Positions 53,881 through 64,000 of a stretch of DNA of 64,000 bases are shown here, piece by piece. Both the position numbers and the translations under genes were made by a program. Location of the stretch: assembly GCF_000987955.1 (NCBI RefSeq), contig NZ_LAZU01000003.1, positions 186,001-250,000 on the forward strand. Reading direction: 5' to 3'. The notes under the pieces were generated by a model, which was not told the origin of the DNA, did no database searches, and saw only the letters and a list, made by a program, of their open reading frames with translations. This DNA comes from Paenibacillus sp. DMB20. Lineage in GTDB: Bacteria; Bacillota; Bacilli; Paenibacillales; Paenibacillaceae. How positions within the stretch are numbered: position 1 is the first letter of the stretch; each line of letters starts with the position of its first letter.

Positions 53881-55713
53881 TTACTGAGCAGATAATTGAA
53901 TCCATTTTTGAATCCATTGTGCAGTTATCTCAGGGTGGGAAATAGGGAATTGATGTCCTAACGGTAAGTGAGTGATTGGATTGTGGCTCCATTCACTCGG
54001 AATAGAATACTCCAAATCTTTATCTCCCCAAAGGATGTTTAGCTTGTTCAAATCAATCCCGTCAAGATTCGTTTGAAGCGAATGGGGCTTAGAAATAGCT
54101 GCCATGACTTCCGAGGTAGATGTTCTAACTCGAGGAGACTGCAATTCTTCCATAACGTAATCTAAATAGAAATCTGGGATTTCCTTCTCATTCAAAAAGC
54201 TTCCGCTTGCCATGAGCCTTTTTTTGAACATAGATTTATTCATCAGTGATAAAAAGAACTTTGTTACAATGGAAGATCGATATTTGTAATGTGCTGGTTT
54301 TAAAACAGGTTGCAATAAGATTAACTTTTTAATTCGCTGCTGAATTTGTCCGGCTGCGTGCGCTGCGACCAATCCTCCAAAAGAATGTCCAATTAAGATA
54401 ACGGGTGATTGAAAGCTAAGGATCAAATCAACAACGGAATTAATGTATCCTACGATCGTATTGGGGTTGTGGTGATAAGGTGAACGTCCGAAACCAGGCA
54501 GATCAACAAGCCAAATAGGTCGGTGGGGCAGTGAGTTTGCCAATGGAATAAAGCAATCCGCACCAGCAAATGTGCCATGGAGCATGATGATCGGTATTCC
54601 GTTTCCTTCCCTTACTAGCGCAGTTAAGTTCCCAACTCGTCTATTGTGAAATTTATCGGAATAGGTTGAATCCTTATGGGACAATCGATAGTCCAAGTCA
54701 GTAATAACAAAAGGCAAGACAGTTTGTTGAAGCGATACATTCAAATGGTGTTTAACAGCCATTTCATTTTTTGACGATGTAGGGAAATCGGGCTTCACTA
54801 TAAATTCCATAGAGGCTTCAGGTATTTTCACTAATTTTCCGACTCCCGTACGAAATAAACCTTTCATTAATTTTAGCGAAACAACGCCAACAGGAGCTTT
54901 TACACGAACTTCTTTTGCGATTGCTGTAACCAGCTCTTTCATGTTAGGAGTATTATTTTTCTCATCCAGCAAAAAATATGTGTTGTTTATCGGCTGATCT
55001 TCCTCAACTAAGGCAGAAACCAAAGAAGCGACATGATCCACATGAACCATAGGAAGCCAATATTCTCTACCTCCAGGGACTAGAGGCATTAATTTTCTTC
55101 TCGTGGAATCGACCAAAATACTAAGACCTCCGAGCTGCTCTGTTTTTCCCGTTACGGAATCTCCGATGACGACGCCGGGGTTAACGACAGACAAAGGTAT
55201 GCCTAGTTCATGCATGGTTTGTCGAATATACATATCCGCTTTGAATTTCATTTGCTCATAGGGTGGGGTTTTCTCTAGATGGAAGCCCGTCTGATCGTCC
55301 AAGATATTGTCCTCGTTATAAGGGCTCATAAATCCAACGATGTGTATGAAATGCTTCAAAGTTTTTTTCTGCTGAACAGATTGAGCAATCGCGGCGATTT
55401 CCTTGGAGGCTTGCAGAAAGACCCGTTCTGCTGTGTCTTGATCCAGTTCTATATTCATCGGGCCACCTGCATGAATAATGATGTCGACGTCCATGACTAG
55501 CTGCAGGTCATTCCCCTTTAACCCCAGATTCGACTGGGTAAGATCGCCAAAGACGGGAATCACATTCTGATATCCAGCAGGCGGTAATGAGTTTATCAAG
55601 TTGTTGAATTTGTTCATGGAACGAACCAAAACAATGGTGCGATGATGATTGGGTATCAGCTTAATGAGCTGCTTTCCGATAAAACCAGTCCCGCCGGTCA
55701 AGAAAACATTCAT
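53881..55713 (-). CDS. Fusion of an SDR/thioester-reductase-like domain with an alpha/beta hydrolase
   Basis: This protein has 610 residues. Residues 1-330 form an extended SDR/NAD(P)-binding-4 domain: the nucleotide loop TGGTGFIGK and the catalytic pair Tyr152-xxx-Lys156. Residues 365-610 form an alpha/beta hydrolase: the HGTFAG oxyanion loop, GHSFGG (Ser444), Asp564 and His587. Such a pairing could act on acyl thioesters or long-chain esters, one domain cleaving and the other reducing, but that is inference. TetR operators lie in front of this gene and of the TetR gene, so it is probably induced by its substrate. Confidence 0.82.
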   Translation of the reverse strand: MNVFLTGGTGFIGKQLIKLIPNHHRTIVLVRSMNKFNNLINSLPPAGYQNVIPVFGDLTQSNLGLKGNDLQLVMDVDIIIHAGGPMNIELDQDTAERVFLQASKEIAAIAQSVQQKKTLKHFIHIVGFMSPYNEDNILDDQTGFHLEKTPPYEQMKFKADMYIRQTMHELGIPLSVVNPGVVIGDSVTGKTEQLGGLSILVDSTRRKLMPLVPGGREYWLPMVHVDHVASLVSALVEEDQPINNTYFLLDEKNNTPNMKELVTAIAKEVRVKAPVGVVSLKLMKGLFRTGVGKLVKIPEASMEFIVKPDFPTSSKNEMAVKHHLNVSLQQTVLPFVITDLDYRLSHKDSTYSDKFHNRRVGNLTALVREGNGIPIIMLHGTFAGADCFIPLANSLPHRPIWLVDLPGFGRSPYHHNPNTIVGYINSVVDLILSFQSPVILIGHSFGGLVAAHAAGQIQQRIKKLILLQPVLKPAHYKYRSSIVTKFFLSLMNKSMFKKRLMASGSFLNEKEIPDFYLDYVMEELQSPRVRTSTSEVMAAISKPHSLQTNLDGIDLNKLNILWGDKDLEYSIPSEWSHNPITHLPLGHQFPISHPEITAQWIQKWIQLSAQ

Positions 55714-55736
55714 GTTCAGAGTCTACTCCTTTGTCA

Positions 55737-55754
55737 TAGTACTGTTTAGTACTA
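55737..55754. promoter_or_regulatory. TetR operator in front of the fusion gene
   Basis: TAGTACT-GTTT-AGTACTA, a perfect 7-bp inverted repeat, between the TetR gene and the fusion gene. It is nearly the same sequence as the operator at 56360-56379. Confidence 0.75.
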
Positions 55755-55770
55755 AAGTTGGGTAAAAAAA

Positions 55771-56358
55771 TTACTTCTTTAGCAAAAACGCTATAGAAGC
55801 AAGGATGTTATTTAACAATAAGGGGTTGTTTGTGGCTTTGGTAAGGAACAGTCCGCCTTCTATTGAAGAGATAATCAATGCTGCTGTTTGTTTAATGGGT
55901 GTTTGTTCCGGTAATTGTTTATTTTGAATGGCTTCCGATAACAGCTTTTCGAGTAAAGTGGTTTGATGCTCGAAGAAATCCCTAACCATTTCTTGAACTT
56001 GGATCGAGTCATTGGAAACTTGAGTATAGAAGGTAATAAATGGACACCCTCCTAAATAATCTGTTCCAGTATTATCTTCAGCTATGGCATTCAAGAGACT
56101 TCCTAGCTTATCCGTTACGGACAAGTCCGTTCTGGCAAGAACGGTGTTGATCCGTTCTTGGTAATGAACGATAAATTTGTCCATAATTTGCAGCAACAAC
56201 TCCTCCTTGCTTTTGAAGTGATAGTAAATGTTCGTTTTTGAAACTTTGCATTGGTCAACGATTTCGTCCATGCTTGTAAGCTGATAGCCTTTTGTTAGAA
56301 ATAAATGTGCGGCAACTTGCAGTACGGTGTCACGGTTTGATTTTCTTTGTTTTTTCAT
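55771..56358 (-). CDS. TetR/AcrR family repressor
   Basis: This 195-residue protein has an N-terminal TetR helix-turn-helix (LTSMDEIVDQCKVSKTNIYY, HFKSKEELL) and a C-terminal ligand-binding domain of the kind with SIEGGLFLTK near the end. It lies immediately upstream of the reductase-hydrolase gene, and matching operators flank it, so it very likely represses both. The inducer may be the substrate of the fusion enzyme. Confidence 0.9.
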   Translation of the reverse strand: MKKQRKSNRDTVLQVAAHLFLTKGYQLTSMDEIVDQCKVSKTNIYYHFKSKEELLLQIMDKFIVHYQERINTVLARTDLSVTDKLGSLLNAIAEDNTGTDYLGGCPFITFYTQVSNDSIQVQEMVRDFFEHQTTLLEKLLSEAIQNKQLPEQTPIKQTAALIISSIEGGLFLTKATNNPLLLNNILASIAFLLKK

Positions 56359-56359
56359 A

Positions 56360-56379
56360 TTAGCACTATACAGTACTAA
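56360..56379. promoter_or_regulatory. TetR operator upstream of its own gene
   Basis: TTAGCACT-ATAC-AGTACTAA, an 8-bp inverted repeat with one mismatch, starting two bases upstream of the TetR start codon. It implies tight autorepression. Confidence 0.75.
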
Positions 56380-56765
56380 TCATAGGATGTCAACTAGAGG
56401 GTTCTGATGCATACAAAGAATTTTGTACTTAAAAATCACGGATTAGCTAACATTTTTCCATCTTGCGGAAGGGACACCCCAACCAAGCAGAAACGATATT
56501 TAACTAAAAAAACTACGCAAATGCGCTGGTTAAACTATCGGGCCGGATCATTGAGGAAAAAGTCGTTAACGCCTAAAAATGCAAACGCGACCTAGCATCT
56601 TGCACAGTATCTTCACGAAAACCGAAAAAGTCCCTGGGTTGGATTCACTATGTTTTGTGGAAATCTGGAGCGTACGCGAACCGGGGCATCCGAAGCACAA
56701 CAAGTTCGTTTTGGAAAGTAAAGGCTCTAACCCGTGGAAGTCCATAGGTAGAACCTTTATCTGTA
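56380..56765. other. Intergenic region, no supported gene
   Basis: Open frames at 56407-56595 and 56579-56779 lack ribosome sites and resemblance. Nothing else is seen. Confidence 0.4.
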
Positions 56766-57065
56766 TTACACGCGTTTAATGCTTTCAATAATAATATCGT
56801 GACGATGAAGTGTAGAATCGCTTACTCGAATCGGCACACTCGTTTTGCCAGAAAGAAGATGTCGATGACCGTCTGCGAATCGAGTCAATTGACGGAAACG
56901 ATGGAAGTGTCGAGGTCCTTGACCATTGATTGCAGGTCCGGTTATACCTGAATAGCGATGTCGATGTCCTTCATTAAACGAAGTGTTGCCGGACATCCGA
57001 TGCTGAAAACGATCTCTGGTTTGTGAAAGGCGCGCTTTCTTCAGTGAGCGCTTTCCCTTATTCAT
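56766..57065 (-). CDS. YmaF family histidine-rich protein
   Basis: This 99-residue protein has a strongly repeated pattern in which histidines recur about every 20-25 residues: FQHRMSGNTSF, GHRHRYSGITG, RHFHRFRQLTRF, DGHRHLLSGKTS, LHRHDI. This matches the YmaF family of Bacillus, thought to be a small His-repeat protein of unknown function, perhaps metal-binding. The ribosome site GAGAAG is weak. Confidence 0.75.
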   Translation of the reverse strand: MNKGKRSLKKARLSQTRDRFQHRMSGNTSFNEGHRHRYSGITGPAINGQGPRHFHRFRQLTRFADGHRHLLSGKTSVPIRVSDSTLHRHDIIIESIKRV

Positions 57066-57251
57066 CTTCTCATAATATCAGTAAACTACATCAACATAAT
57101 TTATAAAGAAGTCATATGTGGGGGAACGGTGGTTGCCAAGATGAGTGACTCCAACCCATTCAAAAACTTTTATCTTTTCTGGATGTGCAAAAATAGGGGG
57201 GAGCTGGCAACTGGCCAAGCTCAAAATTATTTTGGTTTTAACTGGCACTGC

Positions 57252-58214
57252 TTATGAGCAGTATAAGTTTAATCTCTCTCGTAAACCTTCTAAGACTTCT
57301 TCCGGCATCTCCCTGATCTTGATATCTCCACCAAGGAAAAGCAGCCAGTTTGTTAATTCGGTCAATTCTTCTGCATGGTTAACATCGATAAAAGTCTTAA
57401 GAATGGCTGTGGTTTGATAAGGATTCGTATATGCAATCGAAAACTTTAAAGGATGGTACTTTTTGAACTGGGCAATCGCCTTGGGTCCAAGCTCAAGGAC
57501 AAGGTTGATGATTTCTTCCTGCTTGCTTAGTTGTTCTAAAAGCTTTTTCTTACTTACTCTTTTTTTGGTATGATATCGTTCTACATTGATGAGATTGTCG
57601 ACAGGAACAATTCGCCTCTTTTCTTCCTCCAGGTCAAAGCCTTCAATTAGCCATAAGCTTTTTTCACGATATAGATGCAGGAGATAAACGGGATAAGATT
57701 TTATTTCCTTCTCCTCTTGGATGGAAATCAATAAATAGCTGTCCAACAGAATGATTTGGATGAGTTTTTCCAACATCGGATGGGGCAGGTCCGACAGATC
57801 AAGCAAGTCGGGATTATTGGGGTTGGTCCCTTCAAATAGCAATATTTGATTTAAAAGAACAAGGTCATCTTGCTGGTTTTCCGAGATGAGGCCCAGTAAT
57901 TTCTCAGCTAAAGACTGACGACTCTTCAGATAAGGGAGTTGTTGATTTCTTGTGGCCATAAAGGCAATAAACAAAGCTTTGATTTCATTATCGGTAAAAC
58001 GGACCGTGGGCAGAACAGAGTTGTTCATGACAAAATACCCCCCATCCCGCCCAACTTCAGCGACAAGCGGCATCCCCATGGCTTCAATTTCTCGGATATC
58101 TCGAATCGCCGTCGAACGAGAGATGTTAAATTCTCGCATGATTTCAGAAATGGTAAAGTGGGCACGGTTGTTGATATACCGCATGATGATATTAATCCGT
58201 TCAACTTTTTTCAT
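57252..58214 (-). CDS. YafY/DeoR-like regulator with WYL domain
   Basis: This protein has 320 residues. An N-terminal helix-turn-helix (RINIIMRYINNRAHFTISEI, ISRSTAIRDIREIEAMGMPL) is followed by a WYL sensor domain (about 150-230; LLHLYREKSLWLIEGFDLEE) and the C-terminal WCX region. WYL regulators bind nucleotides or nucleic acids. It is divergent, with about 110 bases between, from the GyrI-like gene at 58324, a common pairing in which the WYL protein controls the GyrI-like gene. Confidence 0.88.
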   Translation of the reverse strand: MKKVERINIIMRYINNRAHFTISEIMREFNISRSTAIRDIREIEAMGMPLVAEVGRDGGYFVMNNSVLPTVRFTDNEIKALFIAFMATRNQQLPYLKSRQSLAEKLLGLISENQQDDLVLLNQILLFEGTNPNNPDLLDLSDLPHPMLEKLIQIILLDSYLLISIQEEKEIKSYPVYLLHLYREKSLWLIEGFDLEEEKRRIVPVDNLINVERYHTKKRVSKKKLLEQLSKQEEIINLVLELGPKAIAQFKKYHPLKFSIAYTNPYQTTAILKTFIDVNHAEELTELTNWLLFLGGDIKIREMPEEVLEGLRERLNLYCS

Positions 58215-58323
58215 CGGGCCCCCCTAAACAGTATCATTTTTTGACATGATTTAAGGCTATTATAAACCCATCAAGTGAAAAGACAAATCATTTGATAAAT
58301 TTAAAAAGAGGAAGGTTTTGAAT

Positions 58324-58803
58324 ATGGCAGAGTATACCCTTGAGGAAAAAGACAGCTTTATCGTTTTAGGTATTGGAACTGAACTGAAGAGCGATTACAC
58401 AGACTATGCTGGCATAAACAATGAAAAGGCAGACTTTTGGTCGGCCGTCAAACAAGATGGAAGGCTTGACACTTTAAAAGCCGTAGCCGTAAATGACTAC
58501 ATTTTTGCCGTGAACGAAGCGGTGAATAACAAAATGATGTATTATGCCGGCGTCATGACGAAGGAGTCGTTACCGGAAGCTACTAGAGTTATTCAATTTC
58601 CTAAAGGGGAATACCTCGTTGTAAAAGGGGAAGGGAAAACGGCGGATGAGCTGAGCAATAAACTTACCGGCATTGCCTTTGGTCAAGTATTGCCGGCAGC
58701 CAAGGATTTTGCCTATGTTGGCGGGCCGAATGCAACGGTTGAGATGGGGCAGCGAAACGGCCTCGTACGTGGTGAAATGTGGATTCCTGTTGTTAGGAAG
58801 TGA
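58324..58803 (+). CDS. GyrI-like/effector-binding domain protein (second of two)
   Basis: This 159-residue protein has the same fold as the one encoded at 38505-38996: YTLEEKDSFIVLGIGTEL at the start, ATRVIQFPKGEYLVVKGEG, and an ending LVRGEMWIPVVRK. It should bind a hydrophobic small molecule. The ATG at 58324 follows AGGAAGG. The stop codon is immediately followed by the 64-bp tandem repeat. Confidence 0.82.
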   Translation: MAEYTLEEKDSFIVLGIGTELKSDYTDYAGINNEKADFWSAVKQDGRLDTLKAVAVNDYIFAVNEAVNNKMMYYAGVMTKESLPEATRVIQFPKGEYLVVKGEGKTADELSNKLTGIAFGQVLPAAKDFAYVGGPNATVEMGQRNGLVRGEMWIPVVRK

Positions 58804-59058
58804 ATGCTTTCGATGCGAGTTTTGCTCGAAGCAAGTTCTAAGAAGTAACGCTCCCAAAAACTAAGCCAATGCTTCCGATGCGAGTTTTGCTCGAACCAAG
58901 TTCTAAGAAGTAACGCTCGCAAAACTAAGCCAATGCTTCCGATGCGAGTTTTGCTCGAAGTCAGTTCGAAGAAGTAACGCTCGCAAAACTAAGTCAATGC
59001 TTTCGATGCGAGTTTTGCTCGAAGCAAGTTCTAAGAAGTAACGCTCGCAAAACTTTTA
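58803..59058 (+). repeat. Four tandem copies of a 64-bp unit
   Basis: Copies start at 58803, 58868, 58932 and 58996 (periods 65, 64, 64) and fill the whole gap between the stop codon of the GyrI-like gene and the ribosome site of the next gene. Every copy holds the hairpin CGAG-TTTTG-CTCG. Copies 2-4 also hold a longer AGTTTTGC/GCAAAACT inverted repeat. Each copy also contains an 11-codon frame reading MRVLLE, then A, P, V or A, then SSKK and a TAA stop. There are no spacers, so this is not a CRISPR array. Confidence 0.9.
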
Positions 59059-59070
59059 GGAGGAATGAAC

Positions 59071-59535
59071 ATGTCCTATATCGTTGACTTTAAAAATGTG
59101 TCTACGGTTGGTTTAGAGTCTTCACCCGTTGCAGAAGCGCTTGCTGGTTTACGAGCGAATGAAGCCCGATACTTTATGAACAAATATAAGCATGAATTTA
59201 CGGTTGTACCAGCCAGCGAGAGCCAGGAGACCCTTGAATATGTAAATCGAATTTTGAAAGAAGAACGTGATATTGCGTTTGCGGCCAAACCATTAGAAAC
59301 GTCGCAATTTCAAGTGGAAAATATCCAATTTTCCTACGTCTTTTATGAGGATGGTCTTGGGCTGAATGTCATGTATACGGTTGATGATCCTAAGAAGCGG
59401 GCCGTTGGTTTTAAGCTTTCTGAGGGGATGGAGGTACCGCAGGAGTTAGAAGGGAAGTTTAAGTTTGCTAGGCAAAAGTCTAAATTAGCTGGAACCATTC
59501 GGGGCTCGTTCTTTGTCATTAAAGGAGAATATTAA
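59071..59535 (+). CDS. Unrecognised 154-residue protein downstream of the tandem repeat
   Basis: The ATG at 59071 follows AGGAGG. The protein (MSYIVDFKNVSTVGLESSPV at the start, IRGSFFVIKGEY at the end) is soluble, without signal or membrane segments, and mixed alpha/beta with a strand-rich second half. I cannot place it in a family. It lies on the same strand as the GyrI-like gene, with the repeat between and a terminator after, so the two are probably one transcript controlled by the WYL regulator. Confidence 0.7.
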   Translation: MSYIVDFKNVSTVGLESSPVAEALAGLRANEARYFMNKYKHEFTVVPASESQETLEYVNRILKEERDIAFAAKPLETSQFQVENIQFSYVFYEDGLGLNVMYTVDDPKKRAVGFKLSEGMEVPQELEGKFKFARQKSKLAGTIRGSFFVIKGEY

Positions 59536-59582
59536 AATAAGCAAAAGCGCATTTGGAGAATTTCAGCCATTTTTAAGGATAA

Positions 59583-59613
59583 AAAGAGCAGCGATACTTC
59601 GCAGCTCTTTTTT
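59583..59613. terminator. Bidirectional terminator
   Basis: AAAGAGC and GCGA pair with TCGC and GCTCTTT, followed by TTT on the plus strand. The minus strand also reads out into a T run, so it can also end the convergent EcsC-family gene. Confidence 0.8.
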
Positions 59614-59662
59614 ATTTGCCCTTATTTTTTTATGAAAGTATTACGAAGCAAAAGAGAGAGGA

Positions 59663-60410
59663 TTAACCCCAAACCACAAAATCATCGTGCAATCTGCGCA
59701 GGCGGTAAGCGTTCATGGCGCATTCGCGCAGTTCCTCAAGAATGGTATAATTCGCCCATGCGCCTGCGAAAGCGCCGATCCCGGGCACCATCTGCAGCAT
59801 TTTCCTGAAGTCGATAGCGTCGCGATACTCGATCTGAAATGTCTCCCAGTCCATATTCCGGGAGTATTCGTCGTCGGATAGCCATTGTTCCTTTTCAATA
59901 TGCCAATGCTTGATGGAATAGAGCAACCCGGCACGGTTTTCCGGCCCCGAAAACGTCATTTGGAATACCTTGAGAATAAAAACCCGCTCGGAAAAGTGTT
60001 TGGTGTCATAACCGTAAACATGCGCCAGCTCGAACAAAAATTTCATCTTGATCGCTATTAAAGCCGGAAAGTCCACCATGCTAAGCATAATGCCGCCAGC
60101 TCCCGTTCCAGCGCCTTCGGCAACCGCGATTTTTTGGTACAGGGCAAACAACGCTTTCGCTTCTTGATCGGCAGACTCCAGTTCCAGAGTGCGCTCCACC
60201 GGACGGCTTGGCGTATATTCCGCGCCGAAAAGTGCCGTGCGCACGATCGAGCGTATGGTGGTCGTAATGATGTTGTGCACCTTCGGGGGAATCAAATGAT
60301 TAATTCGATGGCCGATTGTTTTCGATGTTTTTTCCAGCCATCCCGGCGGTTTGAACATTTTTTTGTTCCCAGTAGCCAACTTCCCTCTGTACTTTATGTT
60401 CGTAATTCAT
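59663..60410 (-). pseudogene. EcsC family protein, frameshifted near the start
   Basis: A perfect GGAGGAG ribosome site and ATG at 60410 start the frame MNYEHKVQREVGYWEQK, which goes out of frame at a seven-A run (plus-strand T run 60358-60364). With six A the text would read WEQKMFKPPGWLEKTSK and continue as a complete EcsC protein of about 248 residues (EGAGTGAGGIMLSMVDFPAL, IPPKVHNIITTTIR, PGIGAFAGAWANY). An internal TTG at 60379 opens the long frame but has poor spacing. EcsC proteins are membrane-associated and of uncertain function. Confidence 0.8.
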
Positions 60411-60918
60411 GATCAATCGCTCCTCCAAAAGACTTGGCTATATTGTAACGAATATTTCCGTAATTCGGGAACAGACCACAGCAGGTAGCGGACCTCGACT
60501 AAAGTCCAGCATAGCATGGAGAATAGATAATTTTAGGGGGAAGAAATGATGTGAAAAATTATTGGAGTGCCGTGATTGACATCTCCCTAAGGTGCAAGGG
60601 GAAGGAGATTGGGAAGGAGTGTGGATGGATCGAGTAGTTGGGGTTAAAGGTACATGTGTAGTATTGCGGGTGCCAAACGGTCAGGATATAGAGCTGATGG
60701 TAAGATGTATTGTTTCACTGTTTGCGTTTCTAATCACTCACATGGGTAATAACCCATAAATAATCATATTAATATAACGAAACACAATATAATGTTGCCG
60801 TAACAGTACTCAATGCACGCGAACGGATTGCAGATATCGTGAAATTCAGTGGTTGTCCGATCATCGACTGCAGGAATGAAATGTGCATGGACTAACGATA
60901 GAAAGGCGTGATCAAAAC
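60411..60918. other. Intergenic region with one weak small ORF
   Basis: A 44-codon frame from 60625 (GGGAAGGAG before it; MDRVVGVKGTCVVLRVPNG at the start) has a fair ribosome site but resembles nothing I know. No other gene, promoter of note or repeat is seen. Confidence 0.35.
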
Positions 60919-61554
60919 GTGTTTCAAAAGTATTTTGCTTTCATAAAAATCTCGATTTTCGTCATGGTTCTATCGCTTACGGCATGTTCAGGAGCAACTG
61001 AACCTTCCGCCAGCCCCGAAAATTCAACACCGGCTAATGAAGCGGTCACGACTCCTGCGACTGAGAACATGGAAGCTCCCGAAGTAACGCGTCCCCAGAT
61101 CGAAAATTTTGATTTGATGACGGGTGAGGGTAACCAATCACGCACGGCCACCTTGCATCAAGGTGAAGGCTTTTCCCTATACGTATTCGAAAAGTTTGCT
61201 TTCGACGCTGTCGAAGGACGTCTGTATCTCAGCAGCAACCCGGAATACAATGTCGAAATCGAATCGCTACCTGCAAATTATGATCTAACGCAGCTTGAAA
61301 CTGCAGGAAAGGAGGACTTGAAAGGGTTCGGCGAAGTATCCGATTTTAGTGGTGAGCTTGTCGAGCATCCCCTGGGTTCCGCCGAGATCTATCTTCAAGC
61401 CTCGAGTGCTGAAGGGATCAACGATTATATCGTGTGGCAGTCAGAAACAGGTGACGCTTTCCTGTTCCGTCTTCACAATCCAAAAGGCGAGGAAGCTGCG
61501 GATTTTGCCGGTCCTGTCCTTGTTTCGTTATCTACGGTTCAAACCGATTCATAA
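60919..61554 (+). CDS. Predicted lipoprotein
   Basis: This protein of about 211 residues starts with VFQKYFAFIKISIFVMVLSL and the lipobox LTAC, then a Ser/Thr/Pro/Ala/Glu-rich linker and a small globular domain with no recognised family. It should be anchored to the outer face of the membrane. The GTG at 60919 is chosen because it gives a normal signal length; an ATG at 60883 would add 12 polar residues. A terminator follows. Confidence 0.72.
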   Translation: MFQKYFAFIKISIFVMVLSLTACSGATEPSASPENSTPANEAVTTPATENMEAPEVTRPQIENFDLMTGEGNQSRTATLHQGEGFSLYVFEKFAFDAVEGRLYLSSNPEYNVEIESLPANYDLTQLETAGKEDLKGFGEVSDFSGELVEHPLGSAEIYLQASSAEGINDYIVWQSETGDAFLFRLHNPKGEEAADFAGPVLVSLSTVQTDS

Positions 61555-61640
61555 AGAACGAGCTTTTAGCGTCACTCCATTTCTCCAACCAGGCAACAAG
61601 TGCTTTACCAAAAGTATGACTAACAGTAGCGGAAATCAAA

Positions 61641-61670
61641 AAAAGAACCTGAGATCAGGTTCTTTTATAT
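61641..61670 (+). terminator. Terminator of the lipoprotein gene
   Basis: AAAAGAACCTGA (61641-61652) pairs with TCAGGTTCTTTT (61655-61666), a 12-bp stem with a minimal loop ending in a T run. Confidence 0.85.
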
Positions 61671-61820
61671 TGCATATAAACAGAGACAATGATACAATCA
61701 GATGACGACCGACTCATTGATCAAGGGTATAATTATCTCATCTTACATTTTAAGTTTACCATGCTGATAAACCCTTGTCAAATGTTTTTTTCTCAATTTA
61801 ATGGTTAGGAGAGATGTTGA

Positions 61821-64000
<2,180 letters not shown>

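Noticed and set aside
58803..59058. CRISPR array
   Set aside because: Units are contiguous near-identical 64-mers with no variable spacers, and no cas genes are present.
61671..61820. Rifamycin-associated element upstream of rph
   Set aside because: No long perfect palindrome is present; only a TATAAT-like box near 61728 and a loose CAAGGGT/ACCCTTG pair are visible.

Overview
The window looks like chromosome of a Gram-positive spore-former of the Paenibacillus/Brevibacillus type. The support is spore-germination receptor subunits at the left end, strong AGGAGG-type ribosome sites, HxlR, MerR, MocR, LysR, TetR and WYL regulators, an EcsC-family protein and a YmaF-family protein. There are no rRNA or tRNA genes, no CRISPR array and no complete insertion sequence. 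Base composition is patchy by eye: about 9-21 kb, 28.4-32.8 kb and 43-53.4 kb are GC-rich, and the stretches between are AT-richer.

Layout. 0.3-2.5 kb: germination receptor B and C subunits. 2.9-8.5 kb: a MerR regulator with a textbook MerR promoter, an alpha/beta hydrolase, a dead Rrf2 gene, a GNAT acetyltransferase and a secreted beta-lactamase-fold protein. 9.0-17.1 kb: an eight-gene biosynthetic-looking operon behind a strong promoter: carrier protein, ATP-grasp ligase, glycosyltransferase, radical SAM/SPASM enzyme, ABC exporter with two permeases, and a BtrH-like papain-fold protein. 17.2-20.8 kb: MocR regulator, D-Ala-D-Ala ligase and aminotransferase. 21.2-24.3 kb: a decayed zone with serA/YggS, pdxS and ridA remnants around an intact benE transporter. 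25-28.3 kb: an FtsX-type ABC system. 28.4-32.8 kb: ilvB and a frameshifted ilvN, divergent from a split STAND/LuxR regulator. 33-39 kb: chromate transporters, two LysR regulators, DinB, MetX-like and GyrI-like genes. 39.4-41.6 kb: a metal-binding protein and its P-type ATPase. 42.9-53.4 kb: a large MoxR/DUF5682/VWA/DUF4132/SWIM operon. 53.9-61.6 kb: a TetR-controlled reductase-hydrolase fusion, YmaF, WYL, a GyrI-like protein followed by a 64-bp tandem repeat, EcsC and a lipoprotein. 61.8-64 kb: a rifampicin phosphotransferase broken by three frameshifts and cut by the window end.

Two regions stand out. The 9-17 kb operon combines tools known from butirosin-type side-chain assembly (carrier plus ATP-grasp plus BtrH-like protein) with a glycosyltransferase and a radical SAM enzyme, so it may make and export an undescribed glycosylated amino-acyl product. 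The 43-53 kb operon is a conserved but functionally unknown AAA+/VWA module with the same domain set as E. coli yehL-M-P-Q and yehI.

A caution applies throughout. At least eight otherwise well-conserved reading frames are broken by single-base indels, several in homopolymers. Either the assembly has residual indel errors or the strain is losing genes. Pseudogene calls on ilvN, the MoxR gene, the DUF5682 gene, ecsC and rph should be read with that in mind.
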